Origin: Rossellomorea vietnamensis | GTDB lineage: Bacteria > Bacillota > Bacilli > Bacillales > Bacillaceae_B | Direction: 5' to 3' | Assembly: GCF_025398035.1 (NCBI RefSeq) | Contig: NZ_CP104558.1 | Span: forward strand, 4,350,001 to 4,414,000 | Length of the DNA stretch: 64,000 bases | In this document: piece after piece, positions 1 through 8,643 of the stretch | Numbering within the stretch: the stretch's first letter is position 1 | Layout: each line of letters opens with the position of its first letter | Position numbers and translations under genes: made by a program | The notes under the pieces: generated by a model | The model's input: only the letters and a program-made list of their open reading frames with translations | Databases searched by the model: none | What the model was told of the DNA's origin: nothing

Positions 1-1
1 G

Positions 2-1995
<1,994 letters not shown>

Positions 1996-2091
1996 CCCTT
2001 GGCAGAACTGGTATCAATTACATGGTAGGCTGTATGGAATCATATGTTACCATAGAATGAGAGTTTACTAGTTCAAAAGTAGGTGAATGCA

Positions 2092-2328
2092 ATGAAGAAC
2101 ACAAGCAAAAAGATCATTCAACATAAGATCGTCGATTTCAAACGATTTGGTTTTACATTACTTGCACTGAGTGTCTTTATGTATTTAGGTGTCATCATTC
2201 CGACAGTGACCGTTACACCCGGCAAAATGATGCCCCTCATGACAGGGACCGTTGTTTTACTCGGGCTGTCACTATACTTCTTCACAAAAGCAATCAAATA
2301 TAAAAAAGATCTGCAATCAGATGAATAA
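2092..2328 (+). CDS. yrhC: YrhC family membrane protein
   Basis: Small membrane protein of 78 residues and unknown function, found after mccB in many Bacillaceae. It has a basic N-terminus followed by two hydrophobic segments, around residues 20-38 and 47-65, and a charged tail. I chose the ATG at 2092 because AGGTG at 2081-2085 is well spaced from it. An in-frame GTG at 2083 overlaps that site and is unlikely. The gap of 96 bases after mccB holds no clear terminator, so it is probably the last gene of the mcc operon and ends at the hairpin at 2341. Confidence 0.8.
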   Translation: MKNTSKKIIQHKIVDFKRFGFTLLALSVFMYLGVIIPTVTVTPGKMMPLMTGTVVLLGLSLYFFTKAIKYKKDLQSDE

Positions 2329-2334
2329 TAGATG

Positions 2335-2370
2335 AAAAAAGCGGGTTCTCAGTGAGGACCCGCTTTTTTA
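2335..2370 (+). terminator. Terminator of the mcc operon
   Basis: A GC-rich stem (GCGGGTTCTC pairing with GAGGACCCGC, one G-U pair) is followed by a run of seven T. It lies directly after yrhC. Confidence 0.88.
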
Positions 2371-2406
2371 TGTGGAAATTTGTAGAAAAAATAATGAAGA
2401 AAAGAG

Positions 2407-2435
2407 TTTACTTTGGTGCAATAATTGGGTATACT
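2407..2435 (+). promoter_or_regulatory. Candidate sigma-A promoter for the 26-residue peptide gene
   Basis: TTTACT, a 17-base spacer and TATACT lie between the mcc terminator and the small gene at 2478. This would make the peptide gene its own transcription unit, bounded downstream by the terminator at 2580. Confidence 0.5.
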
Positions 2436-2477
2436 ATCCAATGTAAGAAAAAAATCACAAGAGGGAGGTCGAAGAAA

Positions 2478-2558
2478 ATGTTCGTGCTTATTGGAAAAAA
2501 AGACACAACTTCATATTGTTTTGATCATTCGACCGCTTGTGGGATGTTTTCTGCTTAA
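2478..2558 (+). CDS. Predicted 26-residue peptide, unknown function
   Basis: Short reading frame with ATG at 2478 and TAA at 2556, preceded by a strong ribosome binding site (GAGGGAGG, 2461-2468). The peptide begins MFVLIGKKDTTSYCF, has two cysteines (residues 14 and 21) and ends GMFSA. It has no transmembrane segment or obvious signal sequence. It is flanked by a candidate promoter at 2407 and a clear terminator at 2580, so it could form a mini-transcript of about 170 bases. I do not recognise a family. It could be a real peptide, or a leader ORF whose translation influences the following hairpins. It is too short for coding statistics to help. Confidence 0.45.
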   Translation: MFVLIGKKDTTSYCFDHSTACGMFSA

Positions 2559-2579
2559 TTTGAATTTCATTCAATAATA

Positions 2580-2614
2580 GCCACAGGGAGAATGTAGATC
2601 CCTGTGGCTTTTTT
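2580..2614 (+). terminator. Terminator after the 26-residue peptide gene
   Basis: Perfect stem GCCACAGGGA / TCCCTGTGGC with a nine-base loop, followed by six T. Confidence 0.88.
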
Positions 2615-2616
2615 GT

Positions 2617-2671
2617 GCCACAAGGGTCGGTCGCTTTGTGGCTATTTACTATGCCCTGCATACTTGCAGGG
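2617..2671 (+). other. Two further hairpins upstream of the yrzI-like gene
   Basis: GCCACAA / TTTGTGGC (2617-2642) and CCCTGCA / TGCAGGG (2654-2671, four-base loop) lie between the terminator at 2580 and the next small gene. The first shares GCCACA and TGTGGC arms with the terminator hairpin just before it, so the arms could pair in alternative ways. Neither has a T tract. Confidence 0.45.
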
Positions 2672-2694
2672 AACGTTGAAAGGGGTGATATTGT

Positions 2695-2835
2695 ATGACA
2701 CTGAATCTTTTATTTATAACGGTAACCTTTAATAAGAAACAGGAAACGTTTGAAGAAGCTTCTCATCATGAAATGGTTTTAAAAAGCTATGAAGAAACGA
2801 AAACAAAGCAGCACACTATGCCTCAAATGTTTTAA
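2695..2835 (+). CDS. yrzI: YrzI family small protein
   Basis: A 46-residue protein starting MTLNLLFITVTFNKKQE, the N-terminal pattern of the Bacillaceae YrzI small proteins. The N-terminal 12 residues are hydrophobic and the remainder is charged and probably helical. ATG at 2695 follows AAAGGGGTGATATTGT. The function of the family is unknown. The gene lies beside yrhC, as yrzI does in B. subtilis. It heads a possible three-ORF transcript ending at the hairpin at 3031. Confidence 0.68.
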   Translation: MTLNLLFITVTFNKKQETFEEASHHEMVLKSYEETKTKQHTMPQMF

Positions 2836-2873
2836 TCCTAAAAAAAACCAACAAATGGAGAGGAGAATGAAAA

Positions 2874-2933
2874 ATGATTTATGTACAAGAGAAAATGCTG
2901 AATGCGCTATGGGTAGAGAAGGATACTGCCTAA
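2874..2933 (+). CDS. Predicted 19-residue peptide, unknown function
   Basis: ATG at 2874 lies eight bases after GGAGAGGAG, and TAA follows at 2931. The peptide starts MIYVQEKMLNALWVEKD and looks like a short amphipathic segment. It lies 38 bases after the yrzI-like gene with no terminator between. The main support is the strong ribosome binding site. It may equally be a remnant or a chance frame. Confidence 0.3.
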   Translation: MIYVQEKMLNALWVEKDTA

Positions 2934-2956
2934 CGAAACAAAAAGGTGGTGGAGAG

Positions 2957-3022
2957 ATGTTTTTGAATATTGTCATTTGGTCGGCTTTCTTCCATAGAAA
3001 GAAGACCCGTGAACTCAAATAA
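2957..3022 (+). CDS. Predicted 21-residue peptide, unknown function
   Basis: ATG at 2957 follows GGTGGTGGAGAG, and TAA is at 3020. The peptide has a hydrophobic, aromatic N-terminal half (MFLNIVIWSAFFH) and a basic tail (RKKTRELK), a pattern seen in small membrane-associated peptides. It is the last frame before the terminator at 3031. No family is recognised. Confidence 0.35.
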   Translation: MFLNIVIWSAFFHRKKTRELK

Positions 3023-3030
3023 CAAATGGA

Positions 3031-3066
3031 AGGAGGACCCCTAAGGCTCGGGGTCCTCCTTTTTCT
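3031..3066 (+). terminator. Terminator closing the small-peptide transcript
   Basis: Eleven-base perfect stem AGGAGGACCCC / GGGGTCCTCCT with an eight-base loop, then TTTTCTT. Confidence 0.88.
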
Positions 3067-3183
3067 TCGGTCACATATCTGTCAATACTTAGTAAAGAGT
3101 TGTTCACGAATGGGAGGGGAATATCCGTTTTTTCGTGATACATTAATAGTAGGAAATGCAATTTAATGAGGGAGAGGATGACA

Positions 3184-3261
3184 ATGTTTTCAATGATCAT
3201 GGGTCTTATCCTGACGTCTGTAATTGGTTTGATCATTTCGGCTGAAGTCAGTGTAGAGTAG
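3184..3261 (+). CDS. Predicted 25-residue single-span membrane peptide
   Basis: ATG at 3184 follows GAGGGAGAGGATGACA, and TAG is at 3259. About 18 residues (MFSMIMGLILTSVIGLII) form one uninterrupted hydrophobic segment, followed by a short acidic tail (SAEVSVE). A terminator follows at once. This shape is shared by small membrane regulatory peptides and by type I toxin peptides. I see no antisense gene with its own clear promoter, so no toxin call is made. The family is unknown. Confidence 0.45.
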   Translation: MFSMIMGLILTSVIGLIISAEVSVE

Positions 3262-3263
3262 AA

Positions 3264-3298
3264 AATGAAGAAAAGCGGTCCCGGGACCGCTTTTCTTT
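3264..3298. terminator. Bidirectional terminator between the 25-residue peptide gene and sigK
   Basis: Perfect palindrome AAAAGCGGTCCC / GGGACCGCTTTT at 3271-3294. It has a T-rich tail on the plus strand (TTTTCTTT) and on the minus strand (TTTTCTTCATTTTC), so it can serve both converging genes. Confidence 0.85.
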
Positions 3299-3299
3299 A

Positions 3300-4016
3300 T
3301 CAGGATTTATTCCGCTTTTCTTTTTCCTCCCGGTAAAATTCATGAAACATTTTCATGAGGGCACGCTTTTCGATCCTTGAGACGTAGCTTCTCGAAATCC
3401 CCAATTCTTTTGCAATTTCCCTCTGTGTTTTTTCTTCTTTTAAATCCAGCCCGAACCGGCCGACGATGACTTCTTTTTCCCTTTCGTCCAGCACGCAAAT
3501 ATATTTTCTCACTTTTTCGAGTTCCATGCTTAATTGAATCGTGTCGATGACATCATCGCTTTCCGATTTCAGGATATCGATCAAACTGATTTCATTTCCT
3601 TCTTTATCCTGGCCGATGGGATCGTGGAGTGAGACATCTTTCTTGGTTTTCTTCAGGGCACGGAGGTGCATGAGGATTTCATTCTCGATACATCGTGCCG
3701 CATAGGTGGCAAGTTTGGTTCCCTTTCCTTCAGAGTAACTTTCGATCGCTTTGATCAATCCGATGGTCCCGATGGAAATCAAATCTTCTGGATCTTCGCC
3801 TGTGTTTTCGAATTTCTTGACGATGTGGGCAACCAACCTGAGATTATGTTCGATGAGCATGTTGCGGGCGTGTTCATCCCCTTCCGCCATCAGCTTTAGA
3901 TATTTTCGTTCATCTGCAGCGGATAATGGTTGCGGAAAGGCATTATTCTTAACGTAAGAAACGAGGAAAATTAACTCCTTAAAGAAATAACCCAGTGCTG
4001 TTAGAACTCCAGACAT
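3300..4016 (-). CDS. sigK: RNA polymerase sporulation sigma factor SigK (pro-sigma-K)
   Basis: Late mother-cell sigma factor that directs spore coat and cortex genes. The 238-residue product starts [20 protein letters not shown]. This is the hydrophobic pro-sequence that SpoIVFB removes, and the expected mature start is Tyr21 (YVKNNAFPQ). Region 2 ([31 protein letters not shown]) and the region 4 helix-turn-helix ([20 protein letters not shown]) are intact. I start at the ATG at 4016 because GGAGGTGGAAAT precedes it. The 12-codon upstream extension lacks a site and is not found in the family. The gene is continuous, whereas B. subtilis needs skin excision to join its two halves. Confidence 0.95.
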   Translation of the reverse strand: MSGVLTALGYFFKELIFLVSYVKNNAFPQPLSAADERKYLKLMAEGDEHARNMLIEHNLRLVAHIVKKFENTGEDPEDLISIGTIGLIKAIESYSEGKGTKLATYAARCIENEILMHLRALKKTKKDVSLHDPIGQDKEGNEISLIDILKSESDDVIDTIQLSMELEKVRKYICVLDEREKEVIVGRFGLDLKEEKTQREIAKELGISRSYVSRIEKRALMKMFHEFYREEKEKRNKS

Positions 4017-4050
4017 ATTTCCACCTCCATGAGGACTTGAGCCTATACTC

Positions 4051-4086
4051 ATTCATATGTTGATAAGGGGATGTCCTTGCATGTCC
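4051..4086 (-). promoter_or_regulatory. Candidate sigK control region: sigma-E-like -10 and paired GGACAT motifs
   Basis: On the minus strand, about 35-70 bases before the sigK start, GGACAT occurs twice exactly ten bases apart (plus-strand 4071-4076 and 4081-4086). CATATGAAT, similar to a sigma-E -10 element, lies at 4051-4059. In B. subtilis sigK is transcribed by sigma-E with help from SpoIIID, whose sites contain GGACA. The link is inferred from these short matches. Confidence 0.35.
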
Positions 4087-4152
4087 GGTGAAAGTAATCG
4101 GGAATTGGAACATTTTTTTCCAAGTTGAATTCTATAATAAAGATGCAAACTG

Positions 4153-4183
4153 CCTATACGCTCCTTCCCTATGTACATATACT
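4153..4183 (+). promoter_or_regulatory. Candidate sigma-E promoter for the YjcZ-like gene
   Basis: CATATACT at 4176-4183 resembles a sigma-E -10 element. An ATA-containing -35-like element lies about 15 bases upstream (4153-4160). It is divergent from sigK, which fits mother-cell expression. Confidence 0.3.
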
Positions 4184-4213
4184 GATAGTAAAAGTGAGTG
4201 AGGAGGTATGGTC

Positions 4214-4360
4214 ATGCCTTATGGATATCCTTGTTACGGACCAGTCTATCCAGGTTGCTATGGCGGCGGGGGATTCTACTTTGCGTTAATCGTTGTATTG
4301 CTAATCTTGCTTTTCCTATTTGGTGGCTGGTGGTACGTCAATAACTATAACTGTTGTTAG
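4214..4360 (+). CDS. YjcZ-like tiny sporulation membrane protein
   Basis: A 48-residue protein with a Tyr/Gly/Cys/Pro-rich N-terminus (MPYGYPCYGPVYPGCYGGGG), a single membrane span around residues 21-38 (FYFALIVVLLILLFLFGG) and a tail ending NNYNCC. This matches the Bacillus YjcZ/YczM type of tiny transmembrane proteins linked to sporulation. The ATG at 4214 is seven bases after AGGAGG. The ATG at 4208 is too close to that site. It is divergent from sigK and ends at a strong terminator at 4389. It has four cysteines in 48 residues, two of them terminal. Confidence 0.65.
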   Translation: MPYGYPCYGPVYPGCYGGGGFYFALIVVLLILLFLFGGWWYVNNYNCC

Positions 4361-4386
4361 CCTGATGGGTATGAAATAAATACACA

Positions 4387-4424
4387 AAGAGAGCCCTGTT
4401 CACAAGTGAACAGGGCTCTCTTGT
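4387..4424. terminator. Bidirectional terminator between the YjcZ-like gene and pssA
   Basis: Long perfect stem GAGAGCCCTGTTCAC / GTGAACAGGGCTCTC with a two-base centre. It is T-rich on the minus-strand side (CTCTTTGTGT) and has TTGT on the plus side. The two genes converge on it. Confidence 0.85.
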
Positions 4425-4429
4425 ATACC

Positions 4430-4969
4430 TTACATCTTCTTCAACGTAAAGGGGCTGACCATCAATACAGATAGTGTGATGGTCATGCACACGATCAGCA
4501 CACTTGAGACAAATGGAATAAGAAGATAGCTCAAGGTCAGTAAACAGCCGGCTGCTGTAATGGGAAGACCGGTAAAGTAGCCGTCATTTTCGGAAATGTT
4601 GAAGCGGGCCAAACGGTAAGCACCACACGCTACATACAAAATGGTGAAGAACATGCCGGGATAGTCAAACTGGCTGAGAACGGCGGTATACATAAGCAAT
4701 GCAGGGGCCACACCAAAGGAAATGATGTCGCTCATGGAATCCAGCTGCTTTCCTAATTCCGACTCGATGTTTAACTTTCTTGCCACCAATCCATCGAACC
4801 TGTCGGTCAAGGCAGCGATGAAAATGAGGATCAAGCTTAGATGTAATTGGTTATGAAGAACGGAAATAATAGCAAAACCACCTAATGACAAATTTGAAAG
4901 GGTAATCAGGTTGGCTGTTTGGGTTTTAAGCTTTTTGAACGTTTGATCGAGTACTCCGGAGAGAAACAA
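4430..4969 (-). CDS. pssA: CDP-diacylglycerol--serine O-phosphatidyltransferase
   Basis: Membrane enzyme that makes phosphatidylserine, the precursor of phosphatidylethanolamine. The 179-residue product has the complete CDP-alcohol phosphatidyltransferase signature: D56, D59-G60, A63-R64, G73, D77 and D81 (DRFDGLVARK ... GKQLDSMSD). About six hydrophobic segments surround it. The start is TTG at 4969, ten bases after GGAG. The ATG at 4973 is out of frame and runs into a stop. The gene is monocistronic here, converging with the YjcZ-like gene. No psd gene is adjacent. Confidence 0.88.
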   Translation of the reverse strand: MFLSGVLDQTFKKLKTQTANLITLSNLSLGGFAIISVLHNQLHLSLILIFIAALTDRFDGLVARKLNIESELGKQLDSMSDIISFGVAPALLMYTAVLSQFDYPGMFFTILYVACGAYRLARFNISENDGYFTGLPITAAGCLLTLSYLLIPFVSSVLIVCMTITLSVLMVSPFTLKKM

Positions 4970-5235
4970 TCATCACTCACTCCTTCTTTTAAGTTTGCTC
5001 ACTGTTGAACAAGGTTCGCGGCTGAAATATGCCTTAACGAGTACCTGTTCACCTGGTTAACGTTGATGGTATAACACTATACAGTGAAAAAAGATCCTTA
5101 TTCATATAGTATATAATTATATTTTATTATATACTTATTAAACTGTTAAAGTTAATCGTTTTTTACATTGAGTGGGGGATTTGACTGGACAGTAGGTCAA
5201 TATGTTGAAATGAAATGCTGTCTGAGCATATATTC
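4970..5235. other. AT-rich intergenic stretch between pssA and the sda terminator
   Basis: No supported gene. The stretch is strongly AT-rich at 5095-5150, where dyad-like TATA tracts occur. It presumably contains the pssA promoter on the minus strand, but I could not fix one. Confidence 0.4.
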
Positions 5236-5270
5236 CATAAAAAAGAGGACGGATTTTATATAAATCCGTC
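5236..5270 (-). terminator. Terminator of sda
   Basis: Stem GACGGATTT / AAATCCGTC (5248-5270). Read on the minus strand it is followed by CTCTTTTTTAT. It lies 18 bases past the sda stop. Confidence 0.8.
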
Positions 5271-5288
5271 CCGTTTCATGTTAGTATT

Positions 5289-5429
5289 CTACGAAGTAGC
5301 TTTTATTTTATTTGTAAGAGATCGACGGTGAATTTCCATTTCGATGAGGCGAATGAATTCTGTATTGAGTTTCAGTTCCAACGCTTTGTAATAAGAATCA
5401 ATCAACAGTTCGTCCGATAATTTCCTCAT
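5289..5429 (-). CDS. sda: Sporulation checkpoint inhibitor Sda
   Basis: A 46-residue helical-hairpin protein starting [21 protein letters not shown], very close to B. subtilis Sda. Sda binds the sporulation kinase KinA (and KinB) and blocks phosphorelay signalling while DNA replication is in progress or damaged. ATG at 5429 follows GGAGGTGGCATTA. The gene is divergent from yqeG, as in B. subtilis. Perfect DnaA boxes lie in the shared upstream region (5539 and 5629), in line with the known control of sda by DnaA. Confidence 0.93.
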   Translation of the reverse strand: MRKLSDELLIDSYYKALELKLNTEFIRLIEMEIHRRSLTNKIKATS

Positions 5430-5538
5430 TAATGCCACCTCCATTACTCATCTTCTTTTTATTCGAAACTTAATGTAAGTACGTTTTTTAGTAGTAATGT
5501 AACTTTACCAAAATTTTTTTTGCAGAACAAGCGTTCCG

Positions 5539-5637
5539 TTATCCACAGTTCGTGGTGGATAAGTTGTGACTAACTTGTATATAACTGGTAAATAAAGCTT
5601 ATTATTGTTCTGTATAATGTGAATAAGGTTATCCACA
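5539..5637. promoter_or_regulatory. DnaA boxes in the sda-yqeG intergenic region
   Basis: Two perfect TTATCCACA boxes (5539-5547 and 5629-5637, plus strand) and one inverted near-match TTATCCACC (minus strand, 5554-5562) lie 110-210 bases upstream of the sda start. B. subtilis DnaA activates sda through boxes placed in this way. The rest of 5430-5877 is AT-rich and holds no gene. Confidence 0.75.
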
Positions 5638-5723
5638 AGGTTGAAGAAAGCTGGGAATTTGTCGAAAAATATTTATTTTTTATCGTAATATGTTTGGAAT
5701 TACAGGAATATATATGATTTATT

Positions 5724-5752
5724 TTGAATCTGTATGTAAAATTGGTTATCAT
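5724..5752 (+). promoter_or_regulatory. Candidate sigma-A promoter for the yqeG operon
   Basis: TTGAAT, a 17-base spacer and TATCAT, 126 bases upstream of the yqeG start. This is a match to consensus only. Other AT-rich hexamers nearby could also serve. Confidence 0.4.
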
Positions 5753-5877
5753 TAATCTGTTATAGGTTAAAGGTATACAATAGAAATCGTTCCCCCCTAT
5801 AGTGGAACGTTCATCTAATGAAGATATATCGAAAGCAGTTTATCATATAATCGATAAAGAAATTTGAGGTGTAGCAT

Positions 5878-6399
5878 GTGATCAAGCAGTTTTTACCCAA
5901 TGAACAGGTCCAGGATATTTTTACTATCACCCCGGGGCATCTTAAGGAAAAAGGGATCAAGGCCATCATTACCGACTTGGATAATACGTTGGTGGAGTGG
6001 GACAGGCCAAACGCCACCCCGAAATTGATCCAGTGGTTTAAGGAAATGCAGGAGCAGGGGATCCTTGTGACCATCGTATCCAACAACAATAAAAACCGCG
6101 TGGGGGCATTCGCCGAACCTTTGGGTGTGCCATTCATCTTTCAGGCACGAAAGCCTATGGGACGTGCTTTTAAGAAAGCGATCAAACAAATGGGTGTAAA
6201 GAAAGAAGAGGCGGTTGTCATCGGCGATCAGCTATTAACGGACGTATTGGGTGGGAATCGCAGTGGATTCCACACGATACTGGTCGTACCTGTGGCTCAA
6301 TCGGATGGTTTTTTTACCAAGTTCAATCGTCAGGTAGAACGCAGAATCATGAAGTTTTTCAAGCGTAAAGGCATGCTTGAGTGGGAGGACAAACAGTGA
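5878..6399 (+). CDS. yqeG: YqeG family HAD-type phosphatase
   Basis: A 173-residue HAD-superfamily subclass IIIA phosphatase. The catalytic DxD is in IITDLDNTLVEW (D33, D35), motif II is VTIVSNN and motif IV is VIGDQLLTDV. The substrate is not established; relatives act on phosphatidylglycerophosphate in chloroplasts. GTG at 5878 follows TTGAGGTG. The ATG two bases earlier is out of frame. It heads the conserved operon yqeG-yqeH-aroE-yhbY-nadD-yqeK-rsfS-yqeM, and its stop overlaps the start of yqeH. Confidence 0.88.
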   Translation: MIKQFLPNEQVQDIFTITPGHLKEKGIKAIITDLDNTLVEWDRPNATPKLIQWFKEMQEQGILVTIVSNNNKNRVGAFAEPLGVPFIFQARKPMGRAFKKAIKQMGVKKEEAVVIGDQLLTDVLGGNRSGFHTILVVPVAQSDGFFTKFNRQVERRIMKFFKRKGMLEWEDKQ

Positions 6400-7496
6400 G
6401 TGAAGTTGTATGTATAGGTTGCGGCGTTGAAATTCAGACGGAAAATAAAGAAGGCATGGGGTATGCCCCTCCTTCGGCTCTTCAAAAAGAAGAGATCATC
6501 TGTCAGCGCTGTTTCAGATTAAAGCATTATAATGAAGTCCAGGATGTTCCGTTGACCGATGATGACTTCCTGAAAATACTGAATGAGCTTGGTGACTCCG
6601 AAGGGCTTATCGTCAAAGTGGTGGACATCTTTGACTTTAATGGAAGCTGGCTTCCTGGACTCCACAGGTTCGTAGGGTCCAATCCAATCCTTCTGATAGG
6701 AAACAAGGTGGATCTCTTGCCTAAGTCCGTGAAACATTCCAAGCTGATTCATTGGATGAAGCATGAAGCGAGTCAACTGGGATTGAAACCGATCGATGTT
6801 CAACTGGTGAGTGCGGCCAAGGGACAGGGGATCGGAGAAGCGATCGAAGCGATCGAGGAATATAGGAATGGAAAAGATGTTTACGTGGTTGGATGTACAA
6901 ACGTAGGGAAATCCACGTTCATTAACCGCATCATCAAACATGTCTCAGGAGAGCAGGATGTCATCACGACTTCCCATTTCCCTGGTACGACTCTTGATAT
7001 GATTCAAATTCCATTGGATGATGAAGAATCATTGATTGATACACCCGGCATCATCAATCATCATCAGATGGCCCATTTCGTAGATAAACAGGATTTGAAA
7101 ATCATTACGCCTAAAAAAGAAATCAAACCAAGGACGTTCCAGTTGAATCCGGAACAAACTTTGTTCTTCGGCGGATTGGCCCGTTTTGATTTCATGGCGG
7201 GTGAGCGTCAGCCGTTTACCTGCTATTTCTCAAATGAGCTGTCCATCCATCGGACGAAGATTGAAAAGGCGGATGAACTCTATAAAAATCATGCAGGGGA
7301 ATTATTGCAGCCACCAAGAAAAGACGATATGGATACGTTCCCTCCACTTGTGAGGCACGAGTTCAGGATTAAAGAAGCGAAAACGGATATCGTTTTCTCA
7401 GGTTTGGGATGGATTACCGTCAATGATGCTGGAGCGACCATTGCCGCTCACGTCCCGAAAGGTGTCAGCGTCTTCTTAAGAAAATCACTGATCTAG
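6396..7496 (+). CDS. yqeH: Circularly permuted ribosome biogenesis GTPase YqeH
   Basis: GTPase required for 30S subunit assembly. The 366-residue product begins VSEVVCIGCG, with a zinc finger made by CIGC and CQRC. The GTPase motifs are in permuted order: NKVD (G4) comes before GCTNVGKST (G1) and DTPG (G3). The C-terminal part carries the family's RNA-binding-like region. The start is GTG at 6396, overlapping the yqeG stop (GTGA) with GGGAGG eight bases upstream. Length and N-terminus equal those of B. subtilis YqeH. An in-frame start 15 bases earlier lies inside the ribosome binding site. Confidence 0.93.
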   Translation: MSEVVCIGCGVEIQTENKEGMGYAPPSALQKEEIICQRCFRLKHYNEVQDVPLTDDDFLKILNELGDSEGLIVKVVDIFDFNGSWLPGLHRFVGSNPILLIGNKVDLLPKSVKHSKLIHWMKHEASQLGLKPIDVQLVSAAKGQGIGEAIEAIEEYRNGKDVYVVGCTNVGKSTFINRIIKHVSGEQDVITTSHFPGTTLDMIQIPLDDEESLIDTPGIINHHQMAHFVDKQDLKIITPKKEIKPRTFQLNPEQTLFFGGLARFDFMAGERQPFTCYFSNELSIHRTKIEKADELYKNHAGELLQPPRKDDMDTFPPLVRHEFRIKEAKTDIVFSGLGWITVNDAGATIAAHVPKGVSVFLRKSLI

Positions 7497-7506
7497 GAGG
7501 GGTTCT

Positions 7507-8337
7507 GTGGCTCTTTATGGTGTGATTGGGGACCCGATTGCTCACTCAATGTCGCCCCTGATGCATAATAGCGCGTTTGAAGATAACGGAATCAACGCTG
7601 AATATGTTCGATTTCATGTAAAGAAAGAGCAGCTTCCCGACGCCATCCGCGGAATCAAAGCCTTGGGTATTCAGGGAGTGAATGTGACGGTTCCTCATAA
7701 AGAACATGTCATGTCTCTCCTCGATGGGATTGATCCATTGGCAAAGGCCATCGGTGCTGTCAACACGATTGCCAATGAAAATGGCAAGCTGATCGGGTAT
7801 AATACAGACGGTCTTGGATTTGTTGAAGGCTTGAAGAAGGCAGCCGGCGATCGTCTGGAAAACAAGTCGATGCTGATCATCGGGGCCGGCGGTGCAGCCC
7901 GGGCCATCTATTATACACTTGCCTCTTCGGGTGTACGGAAGATCGATGTCACCAACCGGACCCCGGGAAGGGCAGTGAAGATGATGGACGCCTGTCCGTT
8001 TCCATTAGATTCTTCGTTCCTTACCCTTGAAGCTGCTGAGAACGAATTGCACGAATATGATGTCATCATCCAGACGACATCCATCGGTATGTTTCCTCAT
8101 ATAGAAGACAGTCCTATAAAGGTCAATGCTTTAAAGCGGGGAAGCATCGTCTCGGATATCATTTATAATCCACTGGAAACATCATTATTGAAACAGGCCA
8201 AAGAAAAAGGGGCCCTGACTCAGAACGGGCTCGATATGTTCGTTTATCAGGGAGCACTCTCATTTCAGAAGTGGACAGGAATCTTTCCGTCCTATTCCAT
8301 TATGAGGGACACCGTTTTACAACAACTAGGAGGTTAA
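7507..8337 (+). CDS. aroE: Shikimate dehydrogenase (NADP+)
   Basis: Catalyses 3-dehydroshikimate to shikimate in the chorismate pathway. The 276-residue product has the shikimate-binding SMSPLMHN motif at the N-terminus and the catalytic lysine and aspartate (K65 in NVTVPHK and D101 in NTDG). The NADP loop is GAGGAARA, and the C-terminal QGALSFQKW is typical. GTG at 7507 follows AGGAGGGGTTCT, ten bases after yqeH. Its place between yqeH and yhbY is conserved in Bacillus. Confidence 0.95.
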   Translation: MALYGVIGDPIAHSMSPLMHNSAFEDNGINAEYVRFHVKKEQLPDAIRGIKALGIQGVNVTVPHKEHVMSLLDGIDPLAKAIGAVNTIANENGKLIGYNTDGLGFVEGLKKAAGDRLENKSMLIIGAGGAARAIYYTLASSGVRKIDVTNRTPGRAVKMMDACPFPLDSSFLTLEAAENELHEYDVIIQTTSIGMFPHIEDSPIKVNALKRGSIVSDIIYNPLETSLLKQAKEKGALTQNGLDMFVYQGALSFQKWTGIFPSYSIMRDTVLQQLGG

Positions 8338-8338
8338 C

Positions 8339-8632
8339 ATGTTAACAGGTAAACAAAAAAGGTTTTTACGTTCAGAAGCACATCACTTAAATCCGGTTTT
8401 TCAAGTAGGAAAAGGCGGAGTCAACGATAATATGATCAAAACAATCGGAGAAGCAATTGAGACGAGGGAATTGATGAAAATCAGCATCCTTCAAAATTGT
8501 GATATGGATAAGACAGAGGTTGCACAAGAGCTTTCAGAAGGTGTAGGAGCTGAAATTGTCCAGATCATCGGAAATACCATTGTCCTGTACAAAGAATCGA
8601 AAGAAAATAAGCAATTAATCCTGCCAAGATAA
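8339..8632 (+). CDS. yhbY: YhbY-type (CRM domain) ribosome-associated RNA-binding protein
   Basis: A 97-residue single CRM-domain protein (B. subtilis YqeI) linked to pre-50S particles. It starts MLTGKQKRFLRSEAHHLNP and contains the GKGG loop (QVGKGGVND) and the LPR C-terminal end seen in the family. ATG at 8339 directly follows the aroE stop, with AGGAGG inside the aroE end. It belongs to the ribosome-assembly theme of this operon. Confidence 0.92.
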   Translation: MLTGKQKRFLRSEAHHLNPVFQVGKGGVNDNMIKTIGEAIETRELMKISILQNCDMDKTEVAQELSEGVGAEIVQIIGNTIVLYKESKENKQLILPR

Positions 8633-8643
8633 GGATCGATACG

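Noticed and set aside
2352-2477. N-terminal extension (from 2352) of the 26-residue peptide frame at 2478
   Set aside because: It crosses the mcc terminator and the candidate promoter and has no ribosome binding site. Only the part from 2478 has one.
3300-4016. A skin-type excision element within sigK
   Set aside because: The reading frame is continuous through the position where skin interrupts the B. subtilis gene, and no recombinase gene is present.
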